Source of the DNA: Litoditis marina
Lineage: Eukaryota; Nematoda; Chromadorea; Rhabditida; Rhabditidae
Assembly: GCA_964036275.1 (NCBI GenBank)
Contig: OZ038433.1
Location: forward strand, 3,222,013-3,286,012
Direction: 5' to 3'
DNA length: 64,000 bases
Translations under genes and position numbers: made by a program
Shown here: positions 11,101-26,100 of the stretch, in pieces
How positions within the stretch are numbered: position 1 is the stretch's first letter
How the letters are laid out: each line of letters opens with the position of its first letter
Notes under the pieces: model-generated
What the model saw: only the letters and a program-made list of their open reading frames with translations
Told to the model about the DNA's origin: nothing
Databases searched by the model: none

Positions 11101-14100
11101 TAAGAGTCGCGTCAACTTGTTGCGAAATGTTGTTCCTCGACTGTACTTCCAAATATGTTTCCATTTCCAAACTATCTCCTCTTTTTCGCCCCCATTAAGT
11201 TTCCTGGTGAGAAACTTATTTACCTCCCGGTTTCATACTTGGTGGAGGACTGATTATTTTATTTTCAACTACTACGAGATCCGTACAACCGTTCAACAAA
11301 CCTAAATTACGTTTTTCTCGGAAGGAGAAGAAAACTTCAAACTGTCACTATCCCAAATATTAACTTTGCGACCAAAATACACGTTTACTCTCTATCAAAT
11401 ATATCCTACCGAGTAATAGGGTAGGTTCGTTCTATGGTCACCGATGTCTGTTATCCGTTGTTTCATCAAATACACCACATCACTTTCTTGGAGCCGAAAA
11501 TCTGCCGCGTAAAATCCCCTCTTAACTATTCATTGGTAATCGACGCAGTGAACAGAGCTCATTCAGAAGTGAAATGACAACTCATACACATGCCAGGAAA
11601 CCACTATACCAGTGTCTTATGTAACCACTTTCACGCGATTTACACGTTAAGCAAACTGTTTCCTATATCTCTCCTTCTCTCTCTCTCTCTCTGTCTCTGT
11701 GATTCTCTCGCTCTCTCAAGCCTCTATCTGTATGTCTGTCTCTCTCCGCCAAAAACATTTCGAAAATGCCTATTTCTCATCTTTGACAGCAGCTGACCAG
11801 CGGCAGCTCTGCATTTCATTCGGGATCGGATAACCGGCTGAGTGGAAAGGAATCTGACTATATTATCTTCTTATCCATAGAAGACTTCTGTGACGACTAA
11901 TACCCAATTACTAAGAAGTTGGCCAATATGAAGCACTCAATAGAGAATGTAGTCGACTGAAAACGGGAGGATAATCTAAGGGGGGCTTATGACACCACCT
12001 GTTGTTTGCACGGAGAAAAGAAAGCGAGATTCACAATGGAGGACAATAGATGACTAACACCGGATGGTGAAATCTAAGGCAACACTTATACATTTGTACT
12101 AAGACTAATATGTAGGCATCAAACAATACTAATGTGTCATTGGCATACACGAAATGCAGGAATATCTGATGAAAAGACTTTGTTCCTGATTAAATACACA
12201 AACATACTTGGTTCTAAGGAATCATACACCAGAAAAGTCCGAGAAACCCGTGTGATATAAACCGTTTGATGAATAAAACTCGTCCAATTCCCCCATTTTC
12301 TTGTCCAAACAGTCCAAGTCATATTCAGCTTAGGAACCGTTCTATTCTTGAGTGTATGCATACCGAAACCCCAGGAGTTCCATTATAAAAATTTACTTCC
12401 CCGATTAGACAAATCTAAGGGCTTATAAAGAGCTATAAAGCATAATAACTTCTGTAAAGTAAAGTAAGATAGTTTTGCCAGGATCCACTCTCCCATAAAC
12501 CTAAATATTACCCGCACACCAGTAAGGTATGACTATTTCACAAAAAAAACCACCGTTTTTCATTGTCGACTCGTGACAATTCATAAATGGGCATCAAAAA
12601 TAGACCACTCCTTCGAACTTTTGTGATATCGAACCCTTGCATTTTACTGACTATTCATACAGCTTCAATTGAGCATGGTCCTACCTGAGGAAGGAACTGT
12701 TCGGCAATGGTGACCCCGCCGGGAGATCTTTCCAGAATTGACCAGACGCGGTCGTAGAAGTTGACCGGCATTCTATTGAGGGCCCCGTTGAGACGACGCG
12801 TCTGCTGGGGGGTACTGGAACGGGCAGAATTGAAACTATCACACGTAGCCACTGTTCCGGCGGTACCGCGGAAAGAACCGCGGTACTAGCGCCAGCGAAC
12901 CGCGCAATAACCCCCACAACTAACTATTATCGGGTGGTACTACCGCTTCCAGATGACAGCCGCCCGTTTAGAAACATGACTTTATTGACAGCTAGCAGCT
13001 ATTAGGCTTCGTTCAAAGTTTCCCCTAGTAAACTGGTCTCATAAAAAACTCATTAAAACACCAGAAAACGTCAGAACAGCTTTCTCAAAATACCACTATT
13101 ACAAATTGTGGAAAGCAGCCACAAGTCTGCAGGTAGAAAAAATAAAAACATCGTGTGTCAATAGGATTGCTACAACCCACAGCAGGTGCCAGTTGTTTCT
13201 TGTCATCAGAGCTCTGACGACATCTTTGACGACGGTGGGAGAGAGGTCGTAGATGGAACTATTCTTGAACTCTGCAATCATTCAATGAAATTAAGTGCAC
13301 CGTACTCACGTAGTTTCATGTGACAAATGAATAGGTTCAAAATCCGCTATCACGGAGAAAACTAGAAGACTCTATGTTGACTGCAGAAAAGAAGTGTGCA
13401 CGTGTGAACTGGGAAGGAAATTTGTGAATGTTATGTTAGAGATCTTTATAAGCTGAATAACCGCTCACCTTCGCGAATCTGCTCCGTTAGTTGTCGCGTG
13501 GGAACCAGACCCACGTGAGAGTAGACTGAAAACGAACCATGTTTTACACTTATTCTAATTTTTCAAAATCCACACACAAACGAAAACATGCATCGTTCAT
13601 TCCAAACTTCAATCTGCCAAAAAAATTCTATACAAATATTTTTCGTATTTTCGGCTTCAATCACTAATCGTCATTGAACAACGAAAGCCCTTTTATTCCA
13701 ATCTCCTCAGACACACACTACTTGTCTGCTCTAACATCCCGTCAATATATGAGTGTCGCGAAATAGTGCGCAAAGCGAGAAACGCAGGTGAGGATAGAAA
13801 GGTGGGGATGTTCCCGAATTCATCTCTAGATTCGTACCAGCCGGTATGTTCTGTTTCTTCCTGCTCGTTCCGGGTGACAATCCGCTCTTCTTTCTCCCGA
13901 AGCAGCCCGTCTCCACCACGTATTCGACCAACATGTGGAGGGCGTCTGCCATCCAACCCAGACGAATCGTCAGAACACCGTCAAACACAGACGGTAACTG
14001 AGTCATCTGGAAACCAAACATCTACTTTCTGTGGACTTTCGATCCCATTGGTTCAAAGCATGCTCTTAATCTTCATTTAACCGGGTTTCCCGTGAAACAA

Positions 14101-17100
14101 ACAGCTTTCTGGTTCTGGTTTGGGTGAATTGCGTAAGTGCTTCAAGAAAAAAAATCGGTTCTGAAACTATTTCTTAAAGGGACCGTTCCTCTATATTTTG
14201 GACGGATTGAAAAACATGAAATCTCAGAATACTGTCTTTATATTGTAATAGTAGCCCCTCACTATTACATTTGAAAGAAAAACAGAAATCGGTGGAGAAC
14301 CAACCCTTTTATGAGCCAAATTATTCTCGGGGTTACTGTATCACGAAGCTTTTGGCCGAGAGGTGAAATCTATTTTAGACTGAAATCCGAGAGGTGAATT
14401 CTATTTTAGACTGCAATTAGACTGAAATCTCAATCAAAACAAAAACAGTATAAAATACTTGAAACACTTTTTACACATGCCATTTGTTATCGTCACATGA
14501 ATTTACGATACGTTTCTAGCCGTTCTGCGAACAATTTGTGCGCGTCTCCATGAAAATGCGTACGTGCCGGTGCGTCCGCGCTGTTGCTGAACGCAGATTA
14601 TCGAGAAAGAGAGCTGAATTGAGGATTTTTCACCAAATGTGGTGTATTTGTTTTTTTCATTTATAACTCGAATCACCAAATGAAAGAGGGATGGTCCCTT
14701 TAAAAAATGATTTGTCCTGATTTCAGAAACGCCGGTTCCTCGTGGAATTGGTCGGTAGACTGACCAGATCTGAGCAGGCGATGATGAGTTCCTGCTGCAT
14801 GACTGCCACCTGGGGCTCGCGAGGGGGACAGCAGGAGAAGAGCAGCTGAGCCACATCGGACGGGGCGATCGGACGGGTTATGCACTCCTCACGCACCGAA
14901 CTCACGCCTATCGTCACCTGCAAGAAGCACTAGTAATCAAAGGACAAACTAAGGTAAACGAATTTAATTACCAGTTTCAAAGTTGATGAAGAGTGGCAAG
15001 CGTCTTGCACTGCCAGTGAACAACGCATAATAAACTAAATAGAATGAGAAAGATATACGGCCGTTCGTTTCGCCAAACTATACACCATCTTCTCTTATTT
15101 CCAAACAGTTTTACACAACTAATCCACTCCCATAAACAGTTTCATTTTGCCGATGAAATCTACTGTGAGCCAGTGTCGCAAATCACTCGTGAACCACGTT
15201 TCCCAATCTATCAGGTATAGCTGCAACTTTGCAAACTCCATAAGAAATCACTTATGAAATCACAATGAAACAGTTTTTGTGCCGGGAGCAGAATAATCGG
15301 ATTAGTCATTGGATCTCATCGGGAGAATTAAGGGTTGACAAAACGATAAACTGATAATTGAGCGGATAATGGGAAGAGAAAAATGAAGACGCAATACATC
15401 GTCACTGCGCATCACGTATCACTTGATACCAGATAATCGGATCTCAGAACTCGGAGTTCGGGGAAACTAGCTGAGAATCGCGGGGGAAATCTCAGTTGAA
15501 AAAAAATCACATTTTGATGCTTCAGAGTCCAATTTTTGCACCGCGATAACTTACAAATACAAGTACACTCTCTGAAGAGAAAACATCGACGAGAAAACTG
15601 ACAAACAGCGCACATTCACCACCGATTTGTGTTCTGTTGCATAATAGTAGGCGGCAAAGACAGAGTAATGGATCACGATTAGACACTGTATGGGTTTGTG
15701 GGCAGGGGAGGGCAGGTCTCGCTTGGCAAAACAAAAAAGTCAAGAAGGGGGGTCGTTTTTGATTAAGAAGAGGTAGAAAATTGCACGTTGTTAGCAACCA
15801 GAACAAAACTTCGCTCGAAATTTCCCGTTAAATTGTTGAAATTTGACTTTTTTTCATTTCCCAAAGGGGGGGGGGGGGGGTCGTATTGGACTCTACGTCG
15901 AACCATTCTGTGCTCGCCCTCGTTTGTGGGTTTGTAACTTTCCCACCCCAGATAACATCTTACATTCCCCATGTCTGACCTGCTTTCCTCTAACCAGCAT
16001 GTTGGTTATACTTGGCGCCAGACTGTTGATTGTTTTCCGCAGCCAGCCGGCACAGTATCGAACCAGCCACCAGAGTCGCATCTGACACGCACGACGGTAC
16101 ACTCGCTCCAGACGGTCACGCACTGTCACTGGAATCGAGAAGAATTTTCTGTTTAAGAGAAAAACAGCTGCTTTTAAAAAGGTCAGACAGTGTAACCTCA
16201 CGTGTGTTCAATTTGAGTGCCAAATCCACAAAGAAAGGTGGGTATTTCTTCGGCCACAACAGTTATCACTACCCGAGTTTCCTTTCCGGTTAACGGGTGT
16301 GTAACATATCTGTTAATCACTTGGTAACCACGTAATTCTCCCAAAGGGCGTTGTAAAAACGGGTTACAAAGTGGTTAGCAGAAGAACGATTAGTTGAAAC
16401 CCGGTTAATCCTTTTCCCCAGCCCTCTTATATACAATGCAATATGTCTTTTTCGTGTTGGTCGGCCAACACGCGTGTGGGACAGCCGACGTGTGGGACAG
16501 CCGAGCCGAAGTAGAAAGAATACATTAACTTGCTTCAAAATTGATATTTTTCAAAATACTTTTTTTTGATTCGTATCTAAACGAAAAGAGCTATTCAACT
16601 ATCACAACAAATTTCCCATACAATAGTGATATTATTGAGTTTTTGACAAACGTGATATTTGACGCGCTAATCAAAACGTTCTGTTCGTAATCAAAGTGCG
16701 CGAGAAAGTTGTTTCAAATTAAAATTATTCGGTGGATTACAACGTAAGAAAGTCTTATCTTTCCAATGGAAAAACTTTTAAATTCTAGAACTCCGTGGTT
16801 TTTGAGAAACTGGCCCTCTTTTGAATATTTCCGGTTTTACCATTTTGACACGCCGTGTAACTTGAGTCGCAACTCATGCCAATTGTGACGTTATTAGTGA
16901 AAATTTGTTTCTCACCCTTTCCTATAACCTCTTCTTTCTGCAAATGTTAACAAATTTTTGTTATAACGTTTGAGTCTTGCGTAGAAAGTTGTTTTTCACG
17001 AAAAAGACCACAAATTTTCACTATTAATGCTCGTGTTCAGTCAGTTTTCAACATTTTTCCATAAAATGAACGGCATATAACTCAGAACTCAATTATAAAA

Positions 17101-20100
17101 AAGAAAATAATAATTACTACTCGTGAAAATCAATATGAAAAATGTTAGTACCTTATTGTTTAGACCAGACTGCACCAAACAGTTTTAACTCAAATACAAC
17201 AAATTGATTATTATCTGTTAGAGAAAATTATCATGTATGTCTCTGTGAAATTTCATGAAATTATCTACATAAAGAGTCCATCAAGATCGTGAAACTTAGC
17301 GCGTAACCGAATGTAGATGTGCATAGCTGGCGTTTACTGTGCCATAGGCACAGTGGAACAGCGTAATTAGCAATCTTGTAACGATAACACATGTTTTACT
17401 ACCCCAGCGAAATACGTTGGCAGGCCTTACAAAAACGTGTAACATTTTAGCAGTAAGTTAACATTTTAGCAGTAAATTAACACGTGTTAAATTCAACGAA
17501 GTACGTTGGCAGGCCTTACAAAACGTAAAAACATTTCAGGAGTAAGTTAACACGTTTAAGGAAAGACGTGGGCAGGCCTCAAAAAACGTGAAACATTCTA
17601 GCAGTAAGTTAGCACGTGTTAACTTCAACAAAATTCGCTGGCAGGCCCCACAATAACGTGAACATTTTCTGCAGGCTAACATACGTAGGCAGGTCTTACA
17701 AATACGTGAACTTCTTTGGCAGGCCATTGGCACGCGTTAATATCAACAAAATTCGCTGGCAGGCCTTACAATAATGTGAACATTTTCTGCAGGCTAACTG
17801 CTAACATACGTTGGCAGGCCTTACAATACCGTGAACATTTTCTGCAGGCTAACATACATTGGCAGTCGTTACACTTACGTAAACATTTTGTGCAGAACAC
17901 CACACTTTGGCAGGCCTTACAATTACGTGAACATATTTTGCAGGCTAACAGACGTTGGCAGGCCTTACAACTACGTGAACATTTTTAGGACAACATACTT
18001 CGGCAGGCCTTACAACTACGTGAACATATTTGTAGATCCTACAATTACGTGGACGTTTTTGTAGAACAACATACGTAGGCAGGCCTTACAACTACGTGAA
18101 CATTCTTTGGCAGGCCATTGGCACGCGTTAATATCAACAAAATTCGCTGGCAGGCCTTACAATAATGTGAACATTTTCTGCAGGCTAACATACGTTGGCA
18201 GGCCTTACAATACCGTGAACATTTTCTGCAGGCTAACATACATTGGCAGTCGTTACACTTACGTAAACATTTTGTGCAGAACACCACACTTTGGCAGGCC
18301 TTACAATTACGTGAACATATTTTGCAGGCTAACAGACGTTGGCAGGCCTTACAATAACGTGAAGATTTTCTGCCGGCTAATATACATTGGCAAGTCCTAC
18401 ATATACGTGAAATTCTTTCGCAGACTAACATACGTTAGCAGACCTTACAATTACGTGAACATTTTGTGCAGAACACTACACTTTGGCAGGCCTTACAATT
18501 ACGTGATCATCTTTTGCAGGCTAACATACGTTAGCAGGCCTTACAACTACGTGAACATTTTTAGGACAACATACTTTGGCAGGCCTTACAACTACGTGAA
18601 CATATTTGTAGATCCTACAATTACGTGGACGTTTTTGTAGAACAACATACGTAGGCAGGCCTTACAACTACGTGAACATTTTTGCAGGCCAACATACGTT
18701 AGCAGACCTTACAATTACGTGAACATTTTAGGGCAACATACGTTAACATGCCTTACAACTACGTAAACATTTGTTGTCGGACAACATACGCCAACATACG
18801 TTGGCAGGTCTTACAAATACGTGAACTTCTTTGGCAGGCCATTGGCACGCGTTAATATCAACAAAATTCGCTGGCAGGCCTTACAATAATGTGAACATTT
18901 TCTGCAGGCTAACATACGTTGACAGGCCTTACAATACCGTGAACATTTTCTGCAGGCTAACATACATTGGCAGTCGTTACACTTACGTAAACATTTTGTG
19001 CAGAACACCACACTTTGGCAGGCCTTACAATTACGTGAACATATTTTGCAGGCTAACAGACGTTGGCAGGCCTTACAATAACGTGAAGATTTTCTGCCGG
19101 CTAATATACATTGGCAAGTCCTACATATACGTGAAATTCTTTCGCAGACTAACATACGTTGGCAGTCCTTACACTCACGTGAACATTTTGTGCAGAACAC
19201 TACACTTTGGCAGGCCTTACAATTACGTGATCATCTTTTGCAGGCTAACATACGTTAGCGGGCCTTACAACTACGTGAACATTTTTAGGACAACATACTT
19301 TGGCAGGCCTTACAACTACGTGAACATATTTGTAGGTCCAACAATTACGTGGACGTTTTTGTAGAACAACATACGTAGGCAGGCCTTACAACTACGTGAA
19401 CATTTTTGCAGGCCAACATACGTTAGCAGACCTTACAATTACGTGAACATTTTAGGGCAACATACGTTAACAGGCCTTACAACTACGTAAACATTTGTTG
19501 TAGGACAACATACGCTAGCAGGTCTTACAATTACGTGTACATATTTGTAGGCCTTACAATTACGTGGACGTTATTGTAGAAAAACATACGTTGGCAGGCC
19601 TTACAACTAAGTAAATATTGTTGTAGGGAATAACACGTTGTCAGGCTGTGCACGTACAATAAGTCCCGTGTTGAATTCAACGAAATACGTGAGCAGGTTT
19701 TTACAAAAAACGTTAAAATTTAAGCAGTAAGTTAGCACGCTTTAAATTTAATGAAATACGTGGGCAGGCTCTACAAAAACGGGAAACATTTTAGCAGCAC
19801 ACGCGTTAACTTCAACATCACACGTTCGCAAACCTTGCAACTACGCAAAATTCGTTGACAGCACGCGTTACAAGAAAATTTGGTGACAGGCTTTGTACTC
19901 AAATAAAGCTCTTTGGCATGCCGTTGACACAAATCAATTTTTTTACTATAAGGAACACAATATAGGCCTATTCGGTATCATTTTTCATGAAATTTTTGAG
20001 TGATCTATATGATATACAACTGCTAGACGCCGCAGGCGTCTAGTCCCCAGCCTCCTATATACAATGCAATATGTCTTTTTCGTGTCGGTCGGCCAAGACG

Positions 20101-23100
20101 CGTCTTGGACAGCCGACGTGTGGGACAGCCGAGCCGAAGTAGAAAAAAAACATGAACTTGCTTCAAAATTGATATTTTTCAAAATACTTTTTTTTGATTC
20201 GTATCTAAACTAAAAGAGCTATTGAACTATCACAACAAATTTCCCATACAATAGTGGTATTATTGAGTTTTTGACAAACGTGATATTTGACGCGCTAATC
20301 AAAACGTTCTGTTTCTAATCAAAGTGAGCGAGAAAGTTGTTTCAAATTAAAATTATTCGGTGGATTACAACGTAAGAAAGTCTTATCTTTCCAATGAAAA
20401 AACTTTTAAATTCTAGAACTTCGTAGTTTTTGAGAAACTGGCCCTCTTTTGAAAATTTCCGGTTTTACCATTTTGACACGTCGTGTAACTTGAGTCGTAA
20501 CTCATGCCAATTGTGACGTTATTAGTAAAAATTTGTTTCTCCCCTTTCCCTATAACCTCTTCTTTCTGAAAATGGTAACAAATTTTAGTTATAATGTTTG
20601 AGTCGTGCGTAGAAAGTTGTTTTTCACAAAAAAGGCCGCAAATTTTCACTATTAATGCTCGTGTTCAGTCAGTTTTCAACATTTTTTCCTAAAATAAACT
20701 GCATATAACTCAGAACTTATATGTAAAATAGAAAATGATAGTAACTACTCGTAAAAATCAATATGAAAAATGTTAGTACCGTATTGTTTAGACCGGACTG
20801 CGCCAAACAGTTTTGACTCAAATACAACAAGTTGATTATTATCTGGTAGAGAAAATTATCATGTATGTCTCTGTGGAATTTCATGAAATTATCTACATGA
20901 AGAGTCCATCAAGATCGTGAAACTTAGCGCGTAACCAAATGTAGGTGTGCATAGCTGGCGTTTACTGTGCCATAGGCACAGTGGAACAGCGTAATTAGCT
21001 ATTATAATAACGACCACATACGTGCTATGTAAAACATAGCATAGTCAGCCATGTTTGACATCTCGTAACGATAACACATGTTTTACTACCCCAGCGGAAT
21101 ACGTTGGCAGGCCTTACAAAAACGTGAAACATTTTAGCAGTAAGTTGGCACGTGTTAAATTCAACGAAATAAGTTGGCAGGCCGTACACAAACGTAAAAC
21201 ATTGTAGCAGTAATTTAACACGTGTTGAATTCAACGGAATCCGTTGATAAGCGTTACCAAACGTGAAACATTTTAGCAGTAAGTTAACACGTGTTGAACT
21301 CGACGAAATACTTTGGCAGGCCTTACAAAAACGTGGATCTTCTTGACAGTACAATGGCACGTGTTGAATTCAACATTATACGTTGGCAGGCCGTACACAA
21401 ACGTAAAACATTGTAGCAGTAATTTAACACGTGTTAAATTCAACGAAATACGTTGGCAGGCCGTACACGAACGTAAAACATTTTAGCAGTAAGTTAACAC
21501 GTGTTAAATTCAACGAAAAACGTGAGCAGGCCTCACAAAACGTGAAATATTTTAGCAGTAAGTTAACACGTGTTGAACTCGACGAAATACTTTGGCAGGC
21601 CTTACAAAAACGTGGATCTTCTTGACAGTAAAATGTCACGTGTTGAATTCAACATTATACGTTGGTAGGCGTTACACAACGTAAAACATTCTAGCAGTAA
21701 ATTAGCACGGGTGAAATTTAACGAAATACGTGGGCAGGCCTCACAAAAACGTGAAATTTTTTGATAGTACAATGTCATTCATTTACATGAAATTACGCCA
21801 GGCCTTGCAAGTACGTGAAACTCTCCGACAGGCCGTTGGAACGCAATATCATAAACGGAATACGATGGCAGGCCGGACAATTCCCGTAATGGTTTTGGCA
21901 GGCATTGGTGACGCGTTATTATCACAACTCACGTTAGCAGGTCTCAGAATCACGTGAACCTATCTGGTAAGCCGTTGGCTAACATTTGTCAACAAATAAC
22001 ATTGTCAGGCCTTGCAATTTCATAAAACTATACCAATATAAGTGAAACTCTAGCAGTAACGCGTTGATATGAAAAAAATTACGCTGACAAGACGTTGGAA
22101 CGATGTGAAATTTGTTGCAGAACGCGCGCGCGTGCACGCGACGCGACAAAAATTTCAAAATAGGTTTTACAGTACGAAAGTTGGCAAACGAATGTCATTG
22201 TCGCTACTAATGCTAAATACACTGTAAGTTTTGACGAAACGCGCGCGCGTGCACGCGACGCGACAAAAATTTCAAAATAGGTTTTACAGTACGAAAGTTG
22301 GCAAACGAATATCATTGTTGCTGCTCATGCTGAGCACACTATAAGTTTTAACAAAACGCGCGCGTGTGCACGCGACGCGACAAAAATTTCAAATTAAGTT
22401 CTACAGTACGAAAATTGGCAAACGAATATCATTGTTGCTGCTCATGCTGAGCACACTATAAGTTTTAACAAAACGCGCGCGTGTGCACGCGACGCGACAA
22501 AAATTTCAAATTAAGTTCTACAATACGAAATTTGGCGAACAAGTGTGATCGTACCTACCCATGCTAGACACAATTGTCCATTTCAACAAAACGCGTGCGC
22601 GTGCGCGCGACGCGACAAAAATTCAAATTAGGTTTTACAGTACGAAATCTGGAAAACGAAGGTGTAAGTGCATGCCGAATGACATATATTGCGAGGCCGC
22701 ACGACAACCATGGAAAAAGTCGATCTTTTGCAAACCCATGGCACAGGCTTAGTATAACGGAGAATAGTCATGTTTGGTATCGTTTTGTACAGAATTTTAC
22801 AAGTAATATACAATATTTACAACTGCTAGACGCCGCAGGCGTCTAGTCCCCTTGGGGTCATATACAATCGTAATGGTAATTCAAGGTTTGTCTTGACGGC
22901 CAAATGTCTTGACGGCTAATGTCTTGACGGCTTGAATTCCCGCTTCGTGTCACAAAAAGTGCCTTAATTTGCTTCAAAATTCATATATTTCCAAAAAATT
23001 TTTTTGTTCTATATTCAAATAAAAAGAGCTATTCAAATATCAGAATGATTTTTTTGTATCTTAACGTTGCTTGGGAGTTTTTGGCCAACAAGATATTTCA

Positions 23101-26100
23101 CGCGCTAATCAAAACGTCCTGTTCGTAATAGAAGTGCGCGAGAAAGTTGTTTCAACTCAAAAGTTCTTGATGGAATACAATGTAACAAAGTCTTATCTTT
23201 CGAATGGTATAACCTTTAAAGTCCAAAAAATATTAGTCTTCGAGTTACAGAGCTCGTTTCAAAATGTTTCAGTTTTACCATTTTGACACGCCTTGCAAAC
23301 TGAGTCGTAACTCATGGCATTCGTGATTAAATCAGTGAAATTTAGTCTCTCTTTTTTGCCTGAAACCTCTTCTTTCTGAAAATGTTATTACATTTTTGTT
23401 ATAACGTTTGGTTCGTGCGTAGGAAGTTGTTTTTCACGTTAATTGCTGCAAATTTTCACTAATAGTGCTCGTGTTCAAACAGTTTTCAACAGTTTTCCAT
23501 AAACTAAACGGCATATAACTCAAAACTCAATTTCAAAAAAGAAAATAATACTTTTCATGCGTAAAAGTCGACACAAAAAATGTTGGTAGCCTATTGTTTA
23601 AGCCGAACTGCACTAGACAGTTTTAACTCAACTACAACGAATTGGATATTAAGTGATAGTAAAAATTGTTGTGTATGTTTCTGTGAAATTCGATAGGAAT
23701 ATCTACATGACGAGCTCATCAAAACTGTCAAAACTGGGCGCATAACCAAAAGTAGGTGTGCTAAGCTGGCGTTTACTGTGCCATTGGCAATGGGGTCAGC
23801 TTAATTAGAAATTATGATTGGTACGACATACATGGTTTGTGAAATTCTTTAGCAGTAAGATGGCCGCATTAAATTCCACAAAATTTGGTGACAGGCCTCA
23901 CAATTACGTGAAACTTATTGACAGTACAGTTCCACGCGTTTGTGCCAACAAAATACGTTGGTAAGCTTTGTAGGAACGTAAAACTATTTGACAGTATGTT
24001 GGCACGCTTTAAATTAAACGAGATATGGTGAAAGGTCTCCTGATTACCTTAAACGTGCCGTCAGTACAATGCCACGCGTTTAAACTAACAAAATACGTTG
24101 ACAGACTTTACAAAAAAGTAAAACTCTTTAGCAGTAAGTTAACACGCGTTAAATTGCCTTACAATTGAATGAATTTTTTTTACAGTACAATGACACGCGT
24201 TTTTCTCAACAAAATACGTTGACAGGCCTTTCACTTATGTGAACATGTTTTACAGAACATCACGCGTTGGCAGGCCTTACACTTACGTGGATTTTTTTTT
24301 ACAGAACACGACACGTTGGAATGCCTTACAAATACGTGAACATCTTCTGCAGGCTAACATACGTTGGCAGGCCTTGCAATTACGTGAACATATTTTGCAG
24401 GCCGACCGTTGGCAGACCTTGAACTTACGTGAAAATCTTTTACAACATACGTTGGCAGCCCTTATACTTACGTGAACATCTTTTGCAACATACGTTGGCA
24501 GGCCTCACACTTACGTAAACATTTTTCGCATGCTGACATACGTTAGCAGGCCTTACACGTACGTGAACATCTTTTGCAGGCTGACATACGTTAGCAGGCC
24601 TCACACTTACGTGAACATCTTTTGCAGGCTAAGATACGTTGGCAGGCCTTACATTTACGTAAACATTTTTCGCAGGCTAAGATACGTTGGCAGGCCTTAT
24701 ACTTATATGAACATCTTTTGCAACATACTTTGGCAGGCCTTACACTAACGTAAACATTTTTCGCATGCTAAGATACGTTGGCAGGCCTTATACTTATATG
24801 AACATCTTTTGCAACATACTTTGGCAGGCCTTACAATTACGTGAACATTTGTTGCACTACAACATACGCTGGCAGGCCTCACCATAACGTAAATCATTTG
24901 GCAGCCCTTATAGATAGTGTGTATTATAGGCGCGTTTGGTATCATTTTTTTTCGCAGCATTTAGTAATCTACAAAATTCACAACTGCTAGGCGCCGCAGG
25001 CGTCTAGTAATGAAACTTCTATACAACCTAACCTATTTTCTATACAACCACAAATTTTGATACCGGTTCGAATTTTACTTACGGATCAATTTGGTATGAT
25101 GTAAAATGATTACAGTACTACAACAACTCACGTCCTTGTACAACCACATCGGGCGCTGAGCGTTGCCAAAGGGCGGTGAGGGCAAACGCCAATTGGCGCG
25201 GTCGCTCCACCTCATCTCGCGAGATTATCTCGTACAGCTCATGGTCAGACTTCTCCACCACCTCTGCCTGCAAAACAGATGCTATTTTTAGAATTTCTTC
25301 AGAGACGCACAAAATAGAGTTGTATGAAAATATTCGCTGACATTGACTTCTCTCAAATAGTGTTCATAGTCATCTGCAGGAGCTGATGTCCAGTCATCTG
25401 CAGGAGCTGATGTACAGTTACATGAGAAAAAGGAGGTCGAACCGCTGGTGTTCACAAAAACACGAGGATATACATTTTGGATATAAATAATGGTACAAAC
25501 GAGTGTAAGCAAAGTATCAGTGGTCATTTTCGAGTATTCCTAGTGAACTGGTCGTTGTTCACGCCAACGTAAAACGTCGACTTCGAAGGTATGACCCGGG
25601 CTTTAGTCCTACCTCACTGGCCAGCTCATCGTCATTCCCTCGCGTAGGCTATAGTGGAGAAAACATGATTATCGACTTACGTCGACATAATACGCCAACA
25701 AAATCAATACACATATTAAACGCCCATGTGAAAAAATATGAACCAGGTCTCACCTCACTGGCGAGCTCATCGTCATTTCCCTCCCTGAGACTGAGTCGCG
25801 AGAGCAGTTGTTGGTTGCCGTCCGCCTCCTCCATTATGGCGATGTCCAGTTCCACGTCGTCCGTCGAGGCAAAGTCCACGTGCTCGATGCAACTAGAGTT
25901 CAGCAGCTGCTGCAACACACAAAACATATATATGTACCGATTCATCCATGACAACATCTATGATCATTATATATGTATGACATATAGATTATTCTCTGGC
26001 TGACTCGGAGAATGCGACAGTACTAATATCAATCTCACTATAGGCGAAGTCTACAAAACCTTGTAATTCCTTTGCGAAGAAATGTAATCTTAAAGCAGGA

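Larger units (their letters stand above)
20044..22846. mobile_element. Helitron/Helentron-like element, unit 2
   Basis: Begins TCCCCAGCC immediately after the CTAG of unit 1 and ends in the same GACGCC-GCA-GGCGTC hairpin plus CTAG at 22843-22846. Its core (20044-21090) matches the core of unit 1 nearly base for base, including TTGGACAGCCGACGTG- and GTGCATAGCTGGCG-containing stretches. Its tail holds two different tandem arrays (21085-22030 and 22115-22640). Confidence 0.55.

Noticed and set aside
17716..19364. Long open frames on both strands with repeated [13 protein letters not shown] or [14 protein letters not shown] motifs
   Set aside because: They are produced by a 48-bp minisatellite whose period is a multiple of three. 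They occur on both strands at once and lack splice or start context.
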